Below are positions 26,690 to 36,033 of a stretch of DNA of 64,000 bases, piece after piece. The notes under the pieces were generated by a model that did no database searches, was not told the DNA's origin, and worked only from the letters and a program-made list of their open reading frames with translations. The stretch is from Paucibacter sp. TC2R-5. Its GTDB lineage: Bacteria > Pseudomonadota > Gammaproteobacteria > Burkholderiales > Burkholderiaceae_C. The translations under genes were made by a program, and so were the position numbers. Each line of letters opens with the position of its first letter. The first letter of the stretch is position 1. The stretch is taken from contig NZ_JAJIRQ010000002.1 in assembly GCF_025717605.1 (NCBI RefSeq), positions 329,884 through 393,883 on the forward strand, written 5' to 3'.

Positions 26690-27556
26690 TTACAGCGGCC
26701 CATCGACGCGCATCGAGTAGTCGACCGCCCGCACATCCTTGGTCAGGCGGCCGATCGAGATGCGATCGACGCCGGTGGCGGCGATCCAGCGCAGCTGATC
26801 GAGTACCACGCCGCCCGACACCTCCAGCAGCGCACGGCCCGCGCTCAAGGCGACCGCCTCGCGCATCATGGGCTCGCTGAATTCATCCAGCAGCACACTG
26901 AGCGCGCCGCCGTCCAGCGCCTCCTGCAACTCGGCCAGCGACTCCACTTCGACCTGGATGCTCACCCCCGCATTCAAAGCCTGGGCGGCCTTCAGCGCCG
27001 CGCTGACGCCGCCGGCGGCGGCAATATGGTTTTCCTTGATCAGAATGCCGTCATACAGCGCCAGCCGCTGATTGGCGCCGCCGCCCGTGCGCACCGCGTA
27101 CTTCTGCGCCAAGCGCAGGCCCGGTAGGGTTTTGCGCGTGTCCAGCACCAGGCAGCCACGCGGGTTCGTGCTGGCGCCGGCAATGGCCTGGACATGCGCG
27201 CGGGTCAGCGTCGCGGTGCCCGACAAGAGCTGCAAAAAGTTCAGCGCCGGCCGCTCGGCCGAGAGCAGCAGCCGGCCGTCGGCCTCGATGCGGCAGACCA
27301 CGGTGTCGGCGTTCATCAAGGCGCCTTCGTCGTACAACCATTCAATCCGGCTGGAGGCATCAAGCGCCGCGAACACGCCCTCGAACCAATCGCGTCCGCA
27401 CAGCACGGCCTGCTCGCGCACCCGCACATGGGCCTTGACGCGGCGCCCGGCCGGCACCAGCTGCGCGGTCCAGTCACACAGGCCGATGTCCTCCAACAGA
27501 GCATCGCGGATATTGCGCTGGCGCGCCTCGGAAAGGGTTTCGTTGTGATCAAACAT
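26690..27556 (-). CDS. nadC: Nicotinate-nucleotide pyrophosphorylase (carboxylating)
   Basis: A 288-residue quinolinate phosphoribosyltransferase that converts quinolinate and PRPP to nicotinate mononucleotide, CO2 and PPi in de novo NAD synthesis. Family motifs are all visible: LLEDIG near the start, LLSGTATLT, LDTRKTLPGLRLAQKYAVRTGG, KENHIAAAGG, the VEVES segment, LLDEFS and EVSGGV near the C-terminus. Length is normal. It lies 14 bases downstream of a fumarylacetoacetate-hydrolase-family gene on the same strand, so the two are probably co-transcribed. nadA and nadB are not in the window. Confidence 0.97.
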   Translation of the reverse strand: MFDHNETLSEARQRNIRDALLEDIGLCDWTAQLVPAGRRVKAHVRVREQAVLCGRDWFEGVFAALDASSRIEWLYDEGALMNADTVVCRIEADGRLLLSAERPALNFLQLLSGTATLTRAHVQAIAGASTNPRGCLVLDTRKTLPGLRLAQKYAVRTGGGANQRLALYDGILIKENHIAAAGGVSAALKAAQALNAGVSIQVEVESLAELQEALDGGALSVLLDEFSEPMMREAVALSAGRALLEVSGGVVLDQLRWIAATGVDRISIGRLTKDVRAVDYSMRVDGPL

Positions 27557-27570
27557 GGATAGGCAGGAAT

Positions 27571-28269
27571 TTAGTCGCGCGCGCTGATGGTCAAACGGAT
27601 GTCGGGCAGGCCGGCAATCTGGCCGGTGATCACATCGCCGGGCAAGACCGGCCCGACGCCTTCGGGCGTGCCGGTGTAGATCAAGTCGCCGGGCTGCAGA
27701 TGGTAGAGCTGAGACAGATTGGCAACGATTTCGGCCACGTTCCAGATCATGTCGGACAAGTCACCACGCTGCTTTTCTACACCGTTGACGGACAGCGTTA
27801 TGGCACCGGCGCCCATGGGCCCGGTCTCGCTGGCCCGCACCAGCTCGGTGATGATGGCGGACTGATCAAAGCCCTTGGCGGTGTCCCAGGGCCGACCATT
27901 CGCTTTTGCCTCGGCTTGCAGGTCGCGCCGCGTCATGTCCAGGCCGGCGGCATAGCCCCAGACCGCCGCGCGGGCCACCTCGGGCGTCACCTTGAACACC
28001 GGCGCGCCCAAAGCTACCACCAGCTCCATCTCGTAGTGGTAATTCTTGGTCGCGGGCGGGTAGGCCACCGCGCTGCCGGACGGCACCAAGGCGCAGGCCG
28101 GCTTGCTGAAGTAGAACGGCGGCTCGCGGTCCGGGTCCGAGCCCATCTCGCGGGCATGAGCGGCATAGTTGCGGCCCACGCAGAAGATGCGCGAGACGGC
28201 ATAACGGGCGCTGCTGCCGCGCACGGCCACGCTGGGCTGAACCGGCGGGGTGAAGATGTAGTCGCTCAT
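27571..28269 (-). CDS. Fumarylacetoacetate hydrolase-family protein
   Basis: A 232-residue enzyme of the FAH/YcgM-like family, which cleaves C-C bonds in acylpyruvates or decarboxylates oxaloacetate-like acids. Visible family blocks are IFCVGRNYAAHAREMG, the metal-binding YHYEMELVVALG (E-x-E type), GYAAGLDMTRRDLQ and LIYTGTPEGVGPV. Short FAH proteins of this size often act as acylpyruvate hydrolase or oxaloacetate tautomerase/decarboxylase, but the substrate cannot be told. ATG at 28269 is chosen; a GTG lies two codons upstream. It leads a likely two-gene unit with nadC and diverges from rlpA, with 87 bases between starts. Confidence 0.92.
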   Translation of the reverse strand: MSDYIFTPPVQPSVAVRGSSARYAVSRIFCVGRNYAAHAREMGSDPDREPPFYFSKPACALVPSGSAVAYPPATKNYHYEMELVVALGAPVFKVTPEVARAAVWGYAAGLDMTRRDLQAEAKANGRPWDTAKGFDQSAIITELVRASETGPMGAGAITLSVNGVEKQRGDLSDMIWNVAEIVANLSQLYHLQPGDLIYTGTPEGVGPVLPGDVITGQIAGLPDIRLTISARD

Positions 28270-28356
28270 ATTCACTTGCTGAAAAAGAAGGTTCGCGCAG
28301 CATACGACTGTTCGCGCTGCTTGGTCGGCACGCCGAAATGGTTTAGGGTAGCGCCC

Positions 28357-29319
28357 ATGTCAAGAATTCTGCGCTTTTGCCAAGACTCGGTTTGCCAAGG
28401 TTTGATGCCACTGCTGGTCGCCGCCGCCTTCGGCTTGGGCGGCTGCGCCAGCCGCTCGCCACTCACCCCCGCCAACAGCGACAAAGACGGCCCCGAGGCC
28501 GTCATCCCGCCCAATCTGCAGCAAGTGCCCAATGCCTTGCCTCAGCTCGAACCCATACGCAAAGGCGGGCCCAACAAGCCTTATGAGGTGTTGGGCCAGC
28601 GCTATGAGCCGATCACCGAGGACAAGCCCTTGAGCGAGCGCGGTCTGGCCTCCTGGTACGGCAAGAAGTTCCATGGCCGCTCAACCAGCAGCGGCGAAAT
28701 TTACAATATGTACGCGATGACGGCAGCGCACCCGACCATGCCGATTCCGAGTTATGCCCGCGTGCGCAACCCTTCCAATGGGCGCGAAGTGCTGGTGCGC
28801 ATCAATGACCGCGGGCCGTTTCATTCAACCCGCATCATCGACCTGAGCTACACCGCCGCGCTGAAGCTGGACATCTTGCGCGGCGTCACGCCGGTCGAGG
28901 TGGAGCGCATCACATTTGAGGACATTCGCACCGGCGCCTGGCGGCGCGGCAGCGGCGATGAGCTCGCCCCACTGGGCGACGCGCCGGTGTTCGCAGCGGC
29001 CCAGCCGGTCGGCGCGCCGCAGCCCGACAGCATCAAGACCCAGGCGCCCACGGTCCCGGTGGTCACGTCGCCGCGGCATGCCGCGCCGGGCTTTTGGGTG
29101 CAGATGGGTGCTTACGCCAAGCTCGATGGCGCCGAACAGTTCCGCCAAAAGCTGCTTGTGGAGCTGGACTGGATGGCGCCGCTGCTGGCGGTGTTCAAAG
29201 ACGGCGGCTTGCACCGCCTGCAAGCCGGCCCGTTCAGCTCGCGCGACGATGCCCGCCAAGCGGCCGAGCGCGTCAAGCATGCGCTGAATATGAACGCCCT
29301 GGTCGTGGAACGACGCTGA
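28357..29319 (+). CDS. rlpA: Septal-ring lytic transglycosylase RlpA
   Basis: A 320-residue lipoprotein with a lipobox LGGC (Cys30), an extended linker, a double-psi beta-barrel domain (about 95-190) and a C-terminal SPOR domain (about 243-318, starting FWVQMGAY). The barrel carries GLASWYGKKFHGRSTSSGE, TAAHPT (His125) and RINDRGPF (Asp151), matching the catalytic His/Asp of RlpA, which cleaves denuded glycan strands at the septum. SPOR binds those denuded strands. The long in-frame extension upstream of 28357 runs through the divergent FAH-family gene and was rejected because the signal peptide and lipobox begin at this ATG. Confidence 0.93.
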   Translation: MSRILRFCQDSVCQGLMPLLVAAAFGLGGCASRSPLTPANSDKDGPEAVIPPNLQQVPNALPQLEPIRKGGPNKPYEVLGQRYEPITEDKPLSERGLASWYGKKFHGRSTSSGEIYNMYAMTAAHPTMPIPSYARVRNPSNGREVLVRINDRGPFHSTRIIDLSYTAALKLDILRGVTPVEVERITFEDIRTGAWRRGSGDELAPLGDAPVFAAAQPVGAPQPDSIKTQAPTVPVVTSPRHAAPGFWVQMGAYAKLDGAEQFRQKLLVELDWMAPLLAVFKDGGLHRLQAGPFSSRDDARQAAERVKHALNMNALVVERR

Positions 29320-29413
29320 CACAGAATCACTGTTGTGAAGACTGCGCTTGTGTCTGCCTCGGCGCTGGGCGATCATGGGGGTCAGATCTTGCGCGCTCTA
29401 TGCGCGCGCCCGC

Positions 29414-30613
29414 ATGCCCACACCCATGCCCCCATTTGACGCCAACACGCTCTCGCTCGTAACTGCCGTAGTCAACGGCTTCATGGCCCTTGTTTGGCTG
29501 GTGATGGTGCGCTCGTTCCGGATCGCGCCGGCGGCCAGCCGGCTCTTGAGCGCCGCCTATTTCTTGTTCATACCCAGCCTGCTGTGCCTGCAATGCCAGA
29601 GCTGGTGGCCCAGCGCTTTCGGGATCTGGCCGCAGTCTTTTTGCAGTCTGGCCGGCTTTGCCCTGATGAGTTTGGGCGTGCGCCGTTTGATGCGCTTGCG
29701 CCAGCACTGGGGCGATGTGGCCGTCATCACCGGCGCAGCTGCCTTGTTGATGCTGAGCGGCGCAGGGGCCGGGCCCAACTTGCCAGCGCTGGTCTTGGCC
29801 ACGGCCCTGCTCTCGCTCCTGTGCGCGCGCGATATCTGGAGCGGCGGGCGGGCGCTGCAAGCGGCTTGGCTGACCGCCCTGCTGGCGCTGCCTTTCAGCT
29901 TGACCGGACTGCTCTTGCTGGCGCGCACCGCCAGCCTTTGGTGGTTGGCGGGGGCCGAGGGCTTCTTCATGCAAGGCAATGCCGACCGCGCCACGCTGGC
30001 CTGGCTCTACCTGCTGATGACGCTGATGATTGCCTTAGGGCTGGTCAGCATTGTTGTGATGCGCTTGATTGCGCGCATTCATTACATGACGCTGCGCGAC
30101 CCCTTGACCGATGCGCTGAACCGGCGCGCCTTCGGCGCCGAGCTGCAGACCTTGCAGGCACAGGTAGAGCGTGGCCATCAGCACAGCTTGGTGATGCTGG
30201 ATGTTGACCATTTCAAGCGCATCAATGACCGGCTGGGGCATGCGGCCGGCGACGCGGCGCTGCTGCATCTGGTGGCGGTGCTGCAGGCCAATATGCGCGA
30301 GCTGGACCGCCTGGGCCGACTCGGCGGCGAAGAGTTCTGCCTGCTGCTACCGCATACGTCCCAGCAAGATGCCAGCCGCGTGGCGCAGCGGATCTGCGAA
30401 GCCTTGCGCCAGCAAGGCTTGCTGTGGCAAGGCGCTTCGGTGCCCTTGACGGCGAGTTTTGGCGTGGTCGCCTGCCAGCCCGGCGACCCTCAGGGCGACA
30501 GCACCTTGGCGATGGCCGACTGGCTGGTTTACCGCGCCAAGTCCGCCGGGCGTGACCGCATCTGCGTGGCCGACCCCGACATGATGCTGGGCCGCATGGT
30601 GACACCAGCATGA
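29414..30613 (+). CDS. Membrane diguanylate cyclase (GGDEF)
   Basis: A protein of about 399 residues with six or seven membrane helices (about 8-220) and a C-terminal GGDEF domain (about 232-395) beginning LRDPLTDALNRRAFG. The active-site motif is LGGEEF and an RELD inhibitory site lies five residues upstream, so it should make c-di-GMP and be feedback inhibited. The start is uncertain: ATGs at 29375, 29414 and 29426 are in frame and none has a clear ribosome site. It overlaps the next GGDEF gene by four bases (ATGA), which implies translational coupling. The sensory helices match no family I can name. Confidence 0.88.
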   Translation: MPTPMPPFDANTLSLVTAVVNGFMALVWLVMVRSFRIAPAASRLLSAAYFLFIPSLLCLQCQSWWPSAFGIWPQSFCSLAGFALMSLGVRRLMRLRQHWGDVAVITGAAALLMLSGAGAGPNLPALVLATALLSLLCARDIWSGGRALQAAWLTALLALPFSLTGLLLLARTASLWWLAGAEGFFMQGNADRATLAWLYLLMTLMIALGLVSIVVMRLIARIHYMTLRDPLTDALNRRAFGAELQTLQAQVERGHQHSLVMLDVDHFKRINDRLGHAAGDAALLHLVAVLQANMRELDRLGRLGGEEFCLLLPHTSQQDASRVAQRICEALRQQGLLWQGASVPLTASFGVVACQPGDPQGDSTLAMADWLVYRAKSAGRDRICVADPDMMLGRMVTPA

Positions 30614-31797
30614 GCGCAGGCCTGGGCACCGATCCCCTGACGCTGCTGGCGGCAACCATGCTGCTGTACTTCGTCGCCTGCGTGGCCTGGCTCTTGCTGG
30701 CCATGGCGGCGCGGGTGGCGCCACGAGTGTCACTCGGCTTAGCGCTGGCCAATGGCTTGTTGGCGGCTGCGCTGGCTTGTCTATCGTTGCGGGGCCAGGC
30801 CTCGGCGTGGCTGGCGTTCTGGGGCGCGGATGTGTTGGCGCTTGCCACCCTGGCCAGCTTGCGCCTGGTGATGCCGGCCTTGAGCGATGGGCGTGATCAG
30901 GCTTCGAACCCTGCGCTGGCATGGCCCAGCGCCCTGGGCCTCTTGTTGCCTGCGGCTCTGGCGCTGGCCTGGCTGCCTTACGAGGGCGATATGCGCTGGC
31001 AGACCCGCATCGTCTTCGGCAGCGGCCTGGCCCTGACCTTGCTGGCCGCTGTTGATGCCTGGCGGCAGTTGCGGGCTCGCCTGTCACTGCGTTTGGCCAG
31101 TCAGCTGGCGGCGCCCTTGTTTGTGATTGCGCTGCTCTTGCTGCTGCCGCTGGTGAATTCGCTGATCCGCCCGACGGTGGCTTTTGATCTGCTGCAGAAC
31201 AGCGAATTTCAGCTCGCTTGGGGCTGGGCCATGCTGGGCCTGGGCCTGTTGATCAACGCCACCATGGCGCTGCTGGTGTTGGCGCGCGTGGTGCTGGACA
31301 TCCAGCGCCTGACCCGCTTGGACCCGCTGACCGCTGTCTTGAACCGGCGCGCGCTCAGCGAGGCCATTGATGACGAGCACCTGCGCTTGCAGCGCGGCAA
31401 GCCCTATGCACTGGTGATGATTGACATGGACCACTTCAAGCAGCTCAACGATAACCTGGGCCACGCCGCGGGCGATGCGGCCCTGCTGCGAGCGGTGCAG
31501 GTGCTCAGCCCTTGCGTGCGCGATGTGGACCGGCTCGGTCGCCTCGGCGGCGAGGAATTCTGTGTGCTGCTTCCGCTGACCGATCTGGCCGGCGCTGCGC
31601 TGGTGGCCGAGCGCATGCGTCACAACATGGAGGCCAGCAGTTTTGAGTGGCAAGGCAAAACCTGGCCCCTGACCGCCAGCTTCGGCGTGGCCGAGGCGCT
31701 GCCCGAAGATGTCAGCGCCGACGCGGTGCTGCGGCGCGCCGACAAGGGCATGTATCGCGCCAAGGCGCAGGGGCGCAATTTGGTTCAGGAAGCTTAG
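30610..31797 (+). CDS. Second membrane diguanylate cyclase (GGDEF)
   Basis: A 395-residue protein with the same plan as its upstream neighbour: about six membrane helices (to about residue 230), then a GGDEF domain starting LDPLTAVLNRRAL. The motif is LGGEEF with an RDVD inhibitory site five residues before it. The catalytic domains of the two are closely alike (RLGRLGGEEFC in both) while the membrane parts differ, which suggests tandem duplication and divergence of the sensing half. The start codon overlaps the upstream stop. It ends 10 bases before the inverted-repeat element at 31808. Confidence 0.9.
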   Translation: MSAGLGTDPLTLLAATMLLYFVACVAWLLLAMAARVAPRVSLGLALANGLLAAALACLSLRGQASAWLAFWGADVLALATLASLRLVMPALSDGRDQASNPALAWPSALGLLLPAALALAWLPYEGDMRWQTRIVFGSGLALTLLAAVDAWRQLRARLSLRLASQLAAPLFVIALLLLLPLVNSLIRPTVAFDLLQNSEFQLAWGWAMLGLGLLINATMALLVLARVVLDIQRLTRLDPLTAVLNRRALSEAIDDEHLRLQRGKPYALVMIDMDHFKQLNDNLGHAAGDAALLRAVQVLSPCVRDVDRLGRLGGEEFCVLLPLTDLAGAALVAERMRHNMEASSFEWQGKTWPLTASFGVAEALPEDVSADAVLRRADKGMYRAKAQGRNLVQEA

Positions 31798-31807
31798 TTA
31801 GTTCAAA

Positions 31808-31998
31808 GGCTGAGAACTTTTGTAGCGAGCGGCCGTCAGGCTAGGCGGGCGGAGCACAGAAACCGGAACGTACTCCCTGTACGTGAGGATTTCGACAACG
31901 AAGTTGCGGCGAGACTCATATTTGCGAAGCAAATGTGATGTCGGAGCCAACATCCGACCAACGACGCATGGCGGTTGCGCAGTAAAAAGTTCTCAGCC
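31808..31998. repeat. MITE-like element with 14-bp terminal inverted repeats and internal hairpins
   Basis: GGCTGAGAACTTTT (31808-31821) and its exact reverse complement (31985-31998) bound a 191-base noncoding segment. Inside are ACGTAC/GTACGT (31868-31884, 5-base loop), a 10-bp stem TCATATTTGC/GCAAATGTGA with one G-T pair and a GAA loop (31916-31938), and GTCGGA/TCCGAC (31940-31958, 7-base loop). It fills almost the whole gap between two convergent GGDEF genes, ending 2 bases before the stop of the minus-strand gene. It has no ORF and could be a nonautonomous mobile element, a bidirectional terminator or a structured RNA. No target-site duplication is clear. Confidence 0.65.
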
Positions 31999-32000
31999 TC

Positions 32001-33626
32001 TTAGGCCAGCGCCACCCGGTTTCGGCCCAGGTGCTTGGCCCGATACATCGCGCTTTCGGCCCGGCTCAAGAGCAGATCGGTCGCATAGGGCGGTGCGTTG
32101 GCCAGGCCTATGCTGAGCGTCACGTCCAGCCCCTCGGCCAGCCGCGCCCAAGGGTGCTGTTCGACCGTTTGGCGCAGGCGCTCGCAGACCTCAAAGGCGC
32201 GGTCGGCGCTGGTGTCGGGCAAGACCATCAAGATTTGCTCGGCGTCCAAGCGCAAGAGCAAATCACTGCCGCGCGTGTTGTCACGCAGCATCTGCGCCAA
32301 AACCTGCAGGATGTTTTGAGCCACGCCCTCGCCATGGTGGGCGGTGATGGAGCCGAGTCGGTCGATGTCCACCAAGGCCAGGGTGAGTGCCGCGCCGCGC
32401 TGCTCTGCCGCGTGCATCAGGCCCGGTAAGCGCAGCTCCATGCAGCGCCGCGTACCCAGACCGGTCAAGGGGCAGCGCAAACCGGCTTCCTCGTCGAGCG
32501 CTGCGCTGTCGGCGCCCGGTCCCTCGCCGGCCAAGGCCCGCTCGGCCTCGATCCGGCTGACCACAAAGCGTGCTTGAGCCGTCAGCTGCGCGACCGTGCG
32601 ATTGCGCTCGCCGGCCTGATAGAGCTCCAGATGCGCGAGCGCCCGGGCGCTATCGCCCAGCGCCTTGTGCGCCCGGTATGCGGCATGCTGCAGCCGCTGC
32701 CAAACGGCCTGCTGGGTCAGCCCCGTCGCCTCAGCCAATAAATCATCCAGGGCCAGCGCGGCTTCGGCTGCATGCCCGCGCAATAAATCAAGCTCGGCCA
32801 AGGAGCAGCGCGCGCGCCGGTCCAAGGCTGTGAAGTGGTGCTCCCTGATCACGGCAAGGGCCGCTTGCAGGACGCGCTGTGCTTCGTCCAGCTCGCCTTG
32901 ATGCAGCAGCACTTCGCCCGCATTGCTCTCGCTCAGCGCCAGCAAAAACGCATCGCCCAGCACCAGCGCATGAGGGCGCACCAGCGCGGCATGGTGGCGC
33001 GCCCGCTGCAGCGCATCGGCAGCCTGGCGCTGATGGTCGGCGTGGCTGCTGTGGCGCAGCAGATGAAACATGCCGAGCGCCACGGTAGCCAGATTGTTGT
33101 GCGAGATCATCAATTCAAAATCGCTGGCCGCGCTGCCCAGCAGGGACGATGCTTCATGCATCAGCCGCTCGGCCTGCCAAGGGTCGCCCATGCGCTCAAG
33201 GCAGGCGCCGACAGCGTTCAGCGCGATCGCGATCAAGGCTTTGTTGTCCAGTTGCCGGGCGCGCGCCAAGCTCTCATTGACATAGCCCAGCGCCGCCTCG
33301 AACTCGCCCAAATCGGCCGCCGCGAAGGCCATCCAGCGCAGCAGTTCACACAAGGCGGTGCCACTGCCCTGTTCACGAAAACCCGGCAGCAGCGCCTGGC
33401 CGGCGCTCAACATTGCCACCATTTCACCGCGCCGAAACAGGAAGAAGGCCCGCAGCATGCCGGCCTCCAAATGCTCTGCGCTATAGCCGCGCTGCCCGGC
33501 CGCCATCCAGGCCTGCGTGGCCAGCTTCAAACCCAACTCCAGATTGAGCTGCTTTTGCGCGCGCGCGCTCGCCAGCCACTCAACGATTTGCTCGCCACTG
33601 ACCTCCTCGGGACGGAGCTCCTGCAT
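32001..33626 (-). CDS. TPR-repeat protein with degenerate GGDEF domain
   Basis: A 541-residue soluble protein: about 370 residues of TPR-like helical repeats, then a C-terminal GGDEF-like domain (about 385-540; RCPLTGLGTRRCMELRL start). The catalytic loop reads LDAEQI where GGDEF is expected, so synthesis of c-di-GMP is unlikely. The RGSD motif five residues before it is a preserved inhibitory (I) site, so the domain may bind c-di-GMP as a receptor. SIGLAN near the end is the usual ASxGV-like segment. The ATG at 33626 has AAGGAAG about 7 bases upstream and is preferred to longer forms. It converges with the two active cyclases across the inverted-repeat element. Confidence 0.85.
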   Translation of the reverse strand: MQELRPEEVSGEQIVEWLASARAQKQLNLELGLKLATQAWMAAGQRGYSAEHLEAGMLRAFFLFRRGEMVAMLSAGQALLPGFREQGSGTALCELLRWMAFAAADLGEFEAALGYVNESLARARQLDNKALIAIALNAVGACLERMGDPWQAERLMHEASSLLGSAASDFELMISHNNLATVALGMFHLLRHSSHADHQRQAADALQRARHHAALVRPHALVLGDAFLLALSESNAGEVLLHQGELDEAQRVLQAALAVIREHHFTALDRRARCSLAELDLLRGHAAEAALALDDLLAEATGLTQQAVWQRLQHAAYRAHKALGDSARALAHLELYQAGERNRTVAQLTAQARFVVSRIEAERALAGEGPGADSAALDEEAGLRCPLTGLGTRRCMELRLPGLMHAAEQRGAALTLALVDIDRLGSITAHHGEGVAQNILQVLAQMLRDNTRGSDLLLRLDAEQILMVLPDTSADRAFEVCERLRQTVEQHPWARLAEGLDVTLSIGLANAPPYATDLLLSRAESAMYRAKHLGRNRVALA

Positions 33627-33926
33627 ACCTGTCTTCCTTCGCACTTGACCAGGGCGCAAGCGTAGCCGATCCGGGCGCAAGTGCTGAGCCCGCGAATGAG
33701 GGTGGCTGATTCAGCTCAAAAACTGTTGGACTCTTGCCTTCCCCTAGCTTTAAGGCCGCGCTCTGCATCGCAGCTGCGGTTCAGGCGAAAGATCCGCCCG
33801 GTCAAAGCCGCCTACAAGTCATCCATCACATCCGGCTTGGGGCTTGTGCCGGCTCTGCCTAAGATCGCGTCCGCCCAGAGCTCCAACTCGGCAGCCCTGT
33901 CTGCATGTCTTCAAAAGGAATATTCA
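33627..33926. other. 300-base divergent intergenic region, no gene seen
   Basis: The gap between the TPR-GGDEF gene and the SnoaL-like gene holds promoters for both directions by layout. A 9-base direct repeat GGGCGCAAG occurs twice near 33652 and 33676. The only strong signal is AAAAGGAA just before the ATG at 33927. No RNA gene or small ORF with a convincing start was found. Confidence 0.5.
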
Positions 33927-34433
33927 ATGTCACTCGTTCGCTGTGAATCTCTTGGCCTTTTTCGAGCAACTGCGCTCGCCATCGCCTTGGCTGCGGCCGT
34001 GCCGGCGTTCGCCCAGGTCCCGGTGACGGCCGAGGCCGATCACGCTCGCCTGCTGGCCAGCAGCGACGCAAAAGCCGCAGCCAATAAGCGCCTGGTCTAC
34101 GACTTCTGGCGCGAGGTCTTCGAAGGCGGGCATATGGAGTTGGCCGACAAATACCTGGCCGAAGACTACATCCAGCACAACCCAAAAGTGCCCACCGGCC
34201 GCGCCGGCTTTGTCACCCTGTTCTCCAAATTCGTCAAACCCAGCGCTATCGAGGCGCGCGTCAAAGCGCCACTGGTGAGCATCGTGGCCGAAGGCGACAA
34301 GGTGGTGATGGCCTTTGTGCAGGAACTTTCCGACCCCAAAGAGCCGGGCAAGAAGTACACCAGCACCTGGTTTGATATGTTCCGCATCGAAAACGGCTTG
34401 ATCGCCGAGCATTGGGATGCGGCGACCAAGTAG
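33927..34433 (+). CDS. Secreted SnoaL/NTF2-like protein
   Basis: A 168-residue protein with a signal peptide (hydrophobic stretch ending VPAFAQ near residue 30) and a SnoaL-like polyketide-cyclase/NTF2-fold domain: KRLVYDFWREVFEGGHMELADKYL, then YIQHNPKVPTGRAGF and MFRIENGLIAEHWDAA at the end. The family uses a cone-shaped fold for hydrolase, isomerase or binding functions; stand-alone secreted members are mostly uncharacterised. AAAAGGAA lies 6 bases before the ATG, which fixes the start. It converges with mmsA with a 16-base gap. Confidence 0.85.
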   Translation: MSLVRCESLGLFRATALAIALAAAVPAFAQVPVTAEADHARLLASSDAKAAANKRLVYDFWREVFEGGHMELADKYLAEDYIQHNPKVPTGRAGFVTLFSKFVKPSAIEARVKAPLVSIVAEGDKVVMAFVQELSDPKEPGKKYTSTWFDMFRIENGLIAEHWDAATK

Positions 34434-34449
34434 GCCGTGAAGCAAAGGC

Positions 34450-35964
34450 TTAGCTGCTCGTCGGCATCACAAACTCGGCGCCCTTGGCCACGCTGGCGGG
34501 CCAGCGCTGCATGATGCTTTTTTGCTTGGTGTAGAAACGCACGCCTTCTTCGCCATAGGCATGCATATCGCCAAACAAGCTCTTCTTCCAGCCGCCAAAA
34601 CCATGCCAGGCCATGGGCACAGGGATAGGCACATTGATGCCGACCATGCCGACCTGCACGCGCCTCGCGAACTCGCGCGCGACATTGCCGTCGCTGGTGT
34701 AGCAGGCCACACCATTGCCGTACTCATGGTCGTTGACCAATTGCACAGCGGCGGCAAAGTCGGCCACGCGCACGCAGGCCAAGACCGGGCCGAAGATTTC
34801 TTCCTTGTAGATGCGCATGGCCGGCGTGACGTGATCGAACAAGGTGCCGCCGGTAAAGAAGCCGTTCTCGTAACCCGTCACTTTGTGGCCACGGCCATCG
34901 ACCAAGAGACTGGCACCCTCTTCCACGCCGATGCCGATATAGCCCTCGATGCGGTCGCGCGCCTCGCGCGTGACGATGGGGCCCATCTCGGCGTCGAGTT
35001 CCATGCCGTTCTTGATCTTCAAAGTGCGGGCGCGCTCGGCCAGCTTAGGGACTATCTTGTCCGCCACATCGCCAACCAGCACCGCCACCGAGATCGCCAT
35101 GCAACGCTCACCGGCCGAACCATAAGCCGCGCCGATCAGCGCGTCGACCGTCTGCTCGATGTCGGCATCCGGCATCACCACCATATGGTTCTTGGCCCCG
35201 CCCAGCGCCTGCACGCGCTTGCCGTTCGCAGCGCCGGTCGCGTAGATGTATTGCGCGATTGGCGTCGAGCCGACAAAGCTCAAGGCCTTCACATCGGGGT
35301 GGTTCAAGAGCCCATCAACCGCGACCTTGTCACCCTGCAGCACATTGAAGATGCCGTCCGGCAGACCGGCCTGTTTGAACAGTTCGGCAATCAACAAGCT
35401 GGGCGAAGGGTCACGTTCGCTCGGCTTCAGGATGAAGGCATTGCCGGTGATGATGGCCAGCGGCGCCATCCACATCGGCACCATGAAAGGGAAGTTGAAG
35501 GGCGTGATGCCGGCGACAACGCCGAGCGGCTGGCGCAGTGTCCAGTTGTCCATGCCGGTCGAGACCTGCTCGGTGAAGTCGCCCTTCAATAGCTGCGGCG
35601 CGCCGCAGGCGAACTCGATGATGTCGATACCGCGCGCCACTTCGCCCAAGGCGTCGGTAAAAACCTTGCCATGCTCGGCGGTCAGCATCGCGGCGAACTG
35701 CTCCTTGTGCGCATTGACCAGCTCCAGAAACTTGAACATCACCCTTGCGCGGCGCAGCGGCGGCGCGTCGGCCCAGGCCGGAAAGGCGGCTTGGGCTGCG
35801 GCCACGACCGCATTGACGTCGTCCTGGCTGGCCAGCTGCACCTGGCGCGCCACCGCGCCGGTGGTCGGGTTGTAGACCGCCTGGCGGCGGCCGGACGTCG
35901 CGGCCATCAAGCGGCCGTTGATGAAGTGAGTCAGGTCTTGGGTACTGGTGTAAGGCGTGGTCAT
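34450..35964 (-). CDS. mmsA: CoA-acylating methylmalonate-semialdehyde dehydrogenase
   Basis: A 504-residue aldehyde dehydrogenase of the MmsA family, which converts (methyl)malonate semialdehyde and CoA with NAD+ to propionyl-CoA or acetyl-CoA in valine, inositol or beta-alanine breakdown. Family marks include [54 protein letters not shown], the active-site block [15 protein letters not shown] with catalytic Cys, and the C-terminal [16 protein letters not shown]. The ATG at 35964 has AAGGAG 7 bases upstream. Other valine-pathway genes (mmsB, acyl-CoA dehydrogenase) are not adjacent. It diverges from a LysR gene that probably regulates it. Confidence 0.95.
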   Translation of the reverse strand: MTTPYTSTQDLTHFINGRLMAATSGRRQAVYNPTTGAVARQVQLASQDDVNAVVAAAQAAFPAWADAPPLRRARVMFKFLELVNAHKEQFAAMLTAEHGKVFTDALGEVARGIDIIEFACGAPQLLKGDFTEQVSTGMDNWTLRQPLGVVAGITPFNFPFMVPMWMAPLAIITGNAFILKPSERDPSPSLLIAELFKQAGLPDGIFNVLQGDKVAVDGLLNHPDVKALSFVGSTPIAQYIYATGAANGKRVQALGGAKNHMVVMPDADIEQTVDALIGAAYGSAGERCMAISVAVLVGDVADKIVPKLAERARTLKIKNGMELDAEMGPIVTREARDRIEGYIGIGVEEGASLLVDGRGHKVTGYENGFFTGGTLFDHVTPAMRIYKEEIFGPVLACVRVADFAAAVQLVNDHEYGNGVACYTSDGNVAREFARRVQVGMVGINVPIPVPMAWHGFGGWKKSLFGDMHAYGEEGVRFYTKQKSIMQRWPASVAKGAEFVMPTSS

Positions 35965-36033
35965 TTGCTGCTCCTTGGGATGAAGCAGTCTAGGCAGCAT
36001 GGGCGAGCTTGCCAATCCAGTTTCGGCGATTTG

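Noticed and set aside
26670-26691. AAGGGC/GCCCTT hairpin between the small secreted gene and nadC
   Set aside because: Arms are only 6 bases with a 10-base loop and no T-tract; it partly overlaps the nadC stop.
27700-28356. In-frame 5' extension of rlpA
   Set aside because: It runs through the antisense of the FAH-family gene; the signal peptide and lipobox fix the start at 28357.
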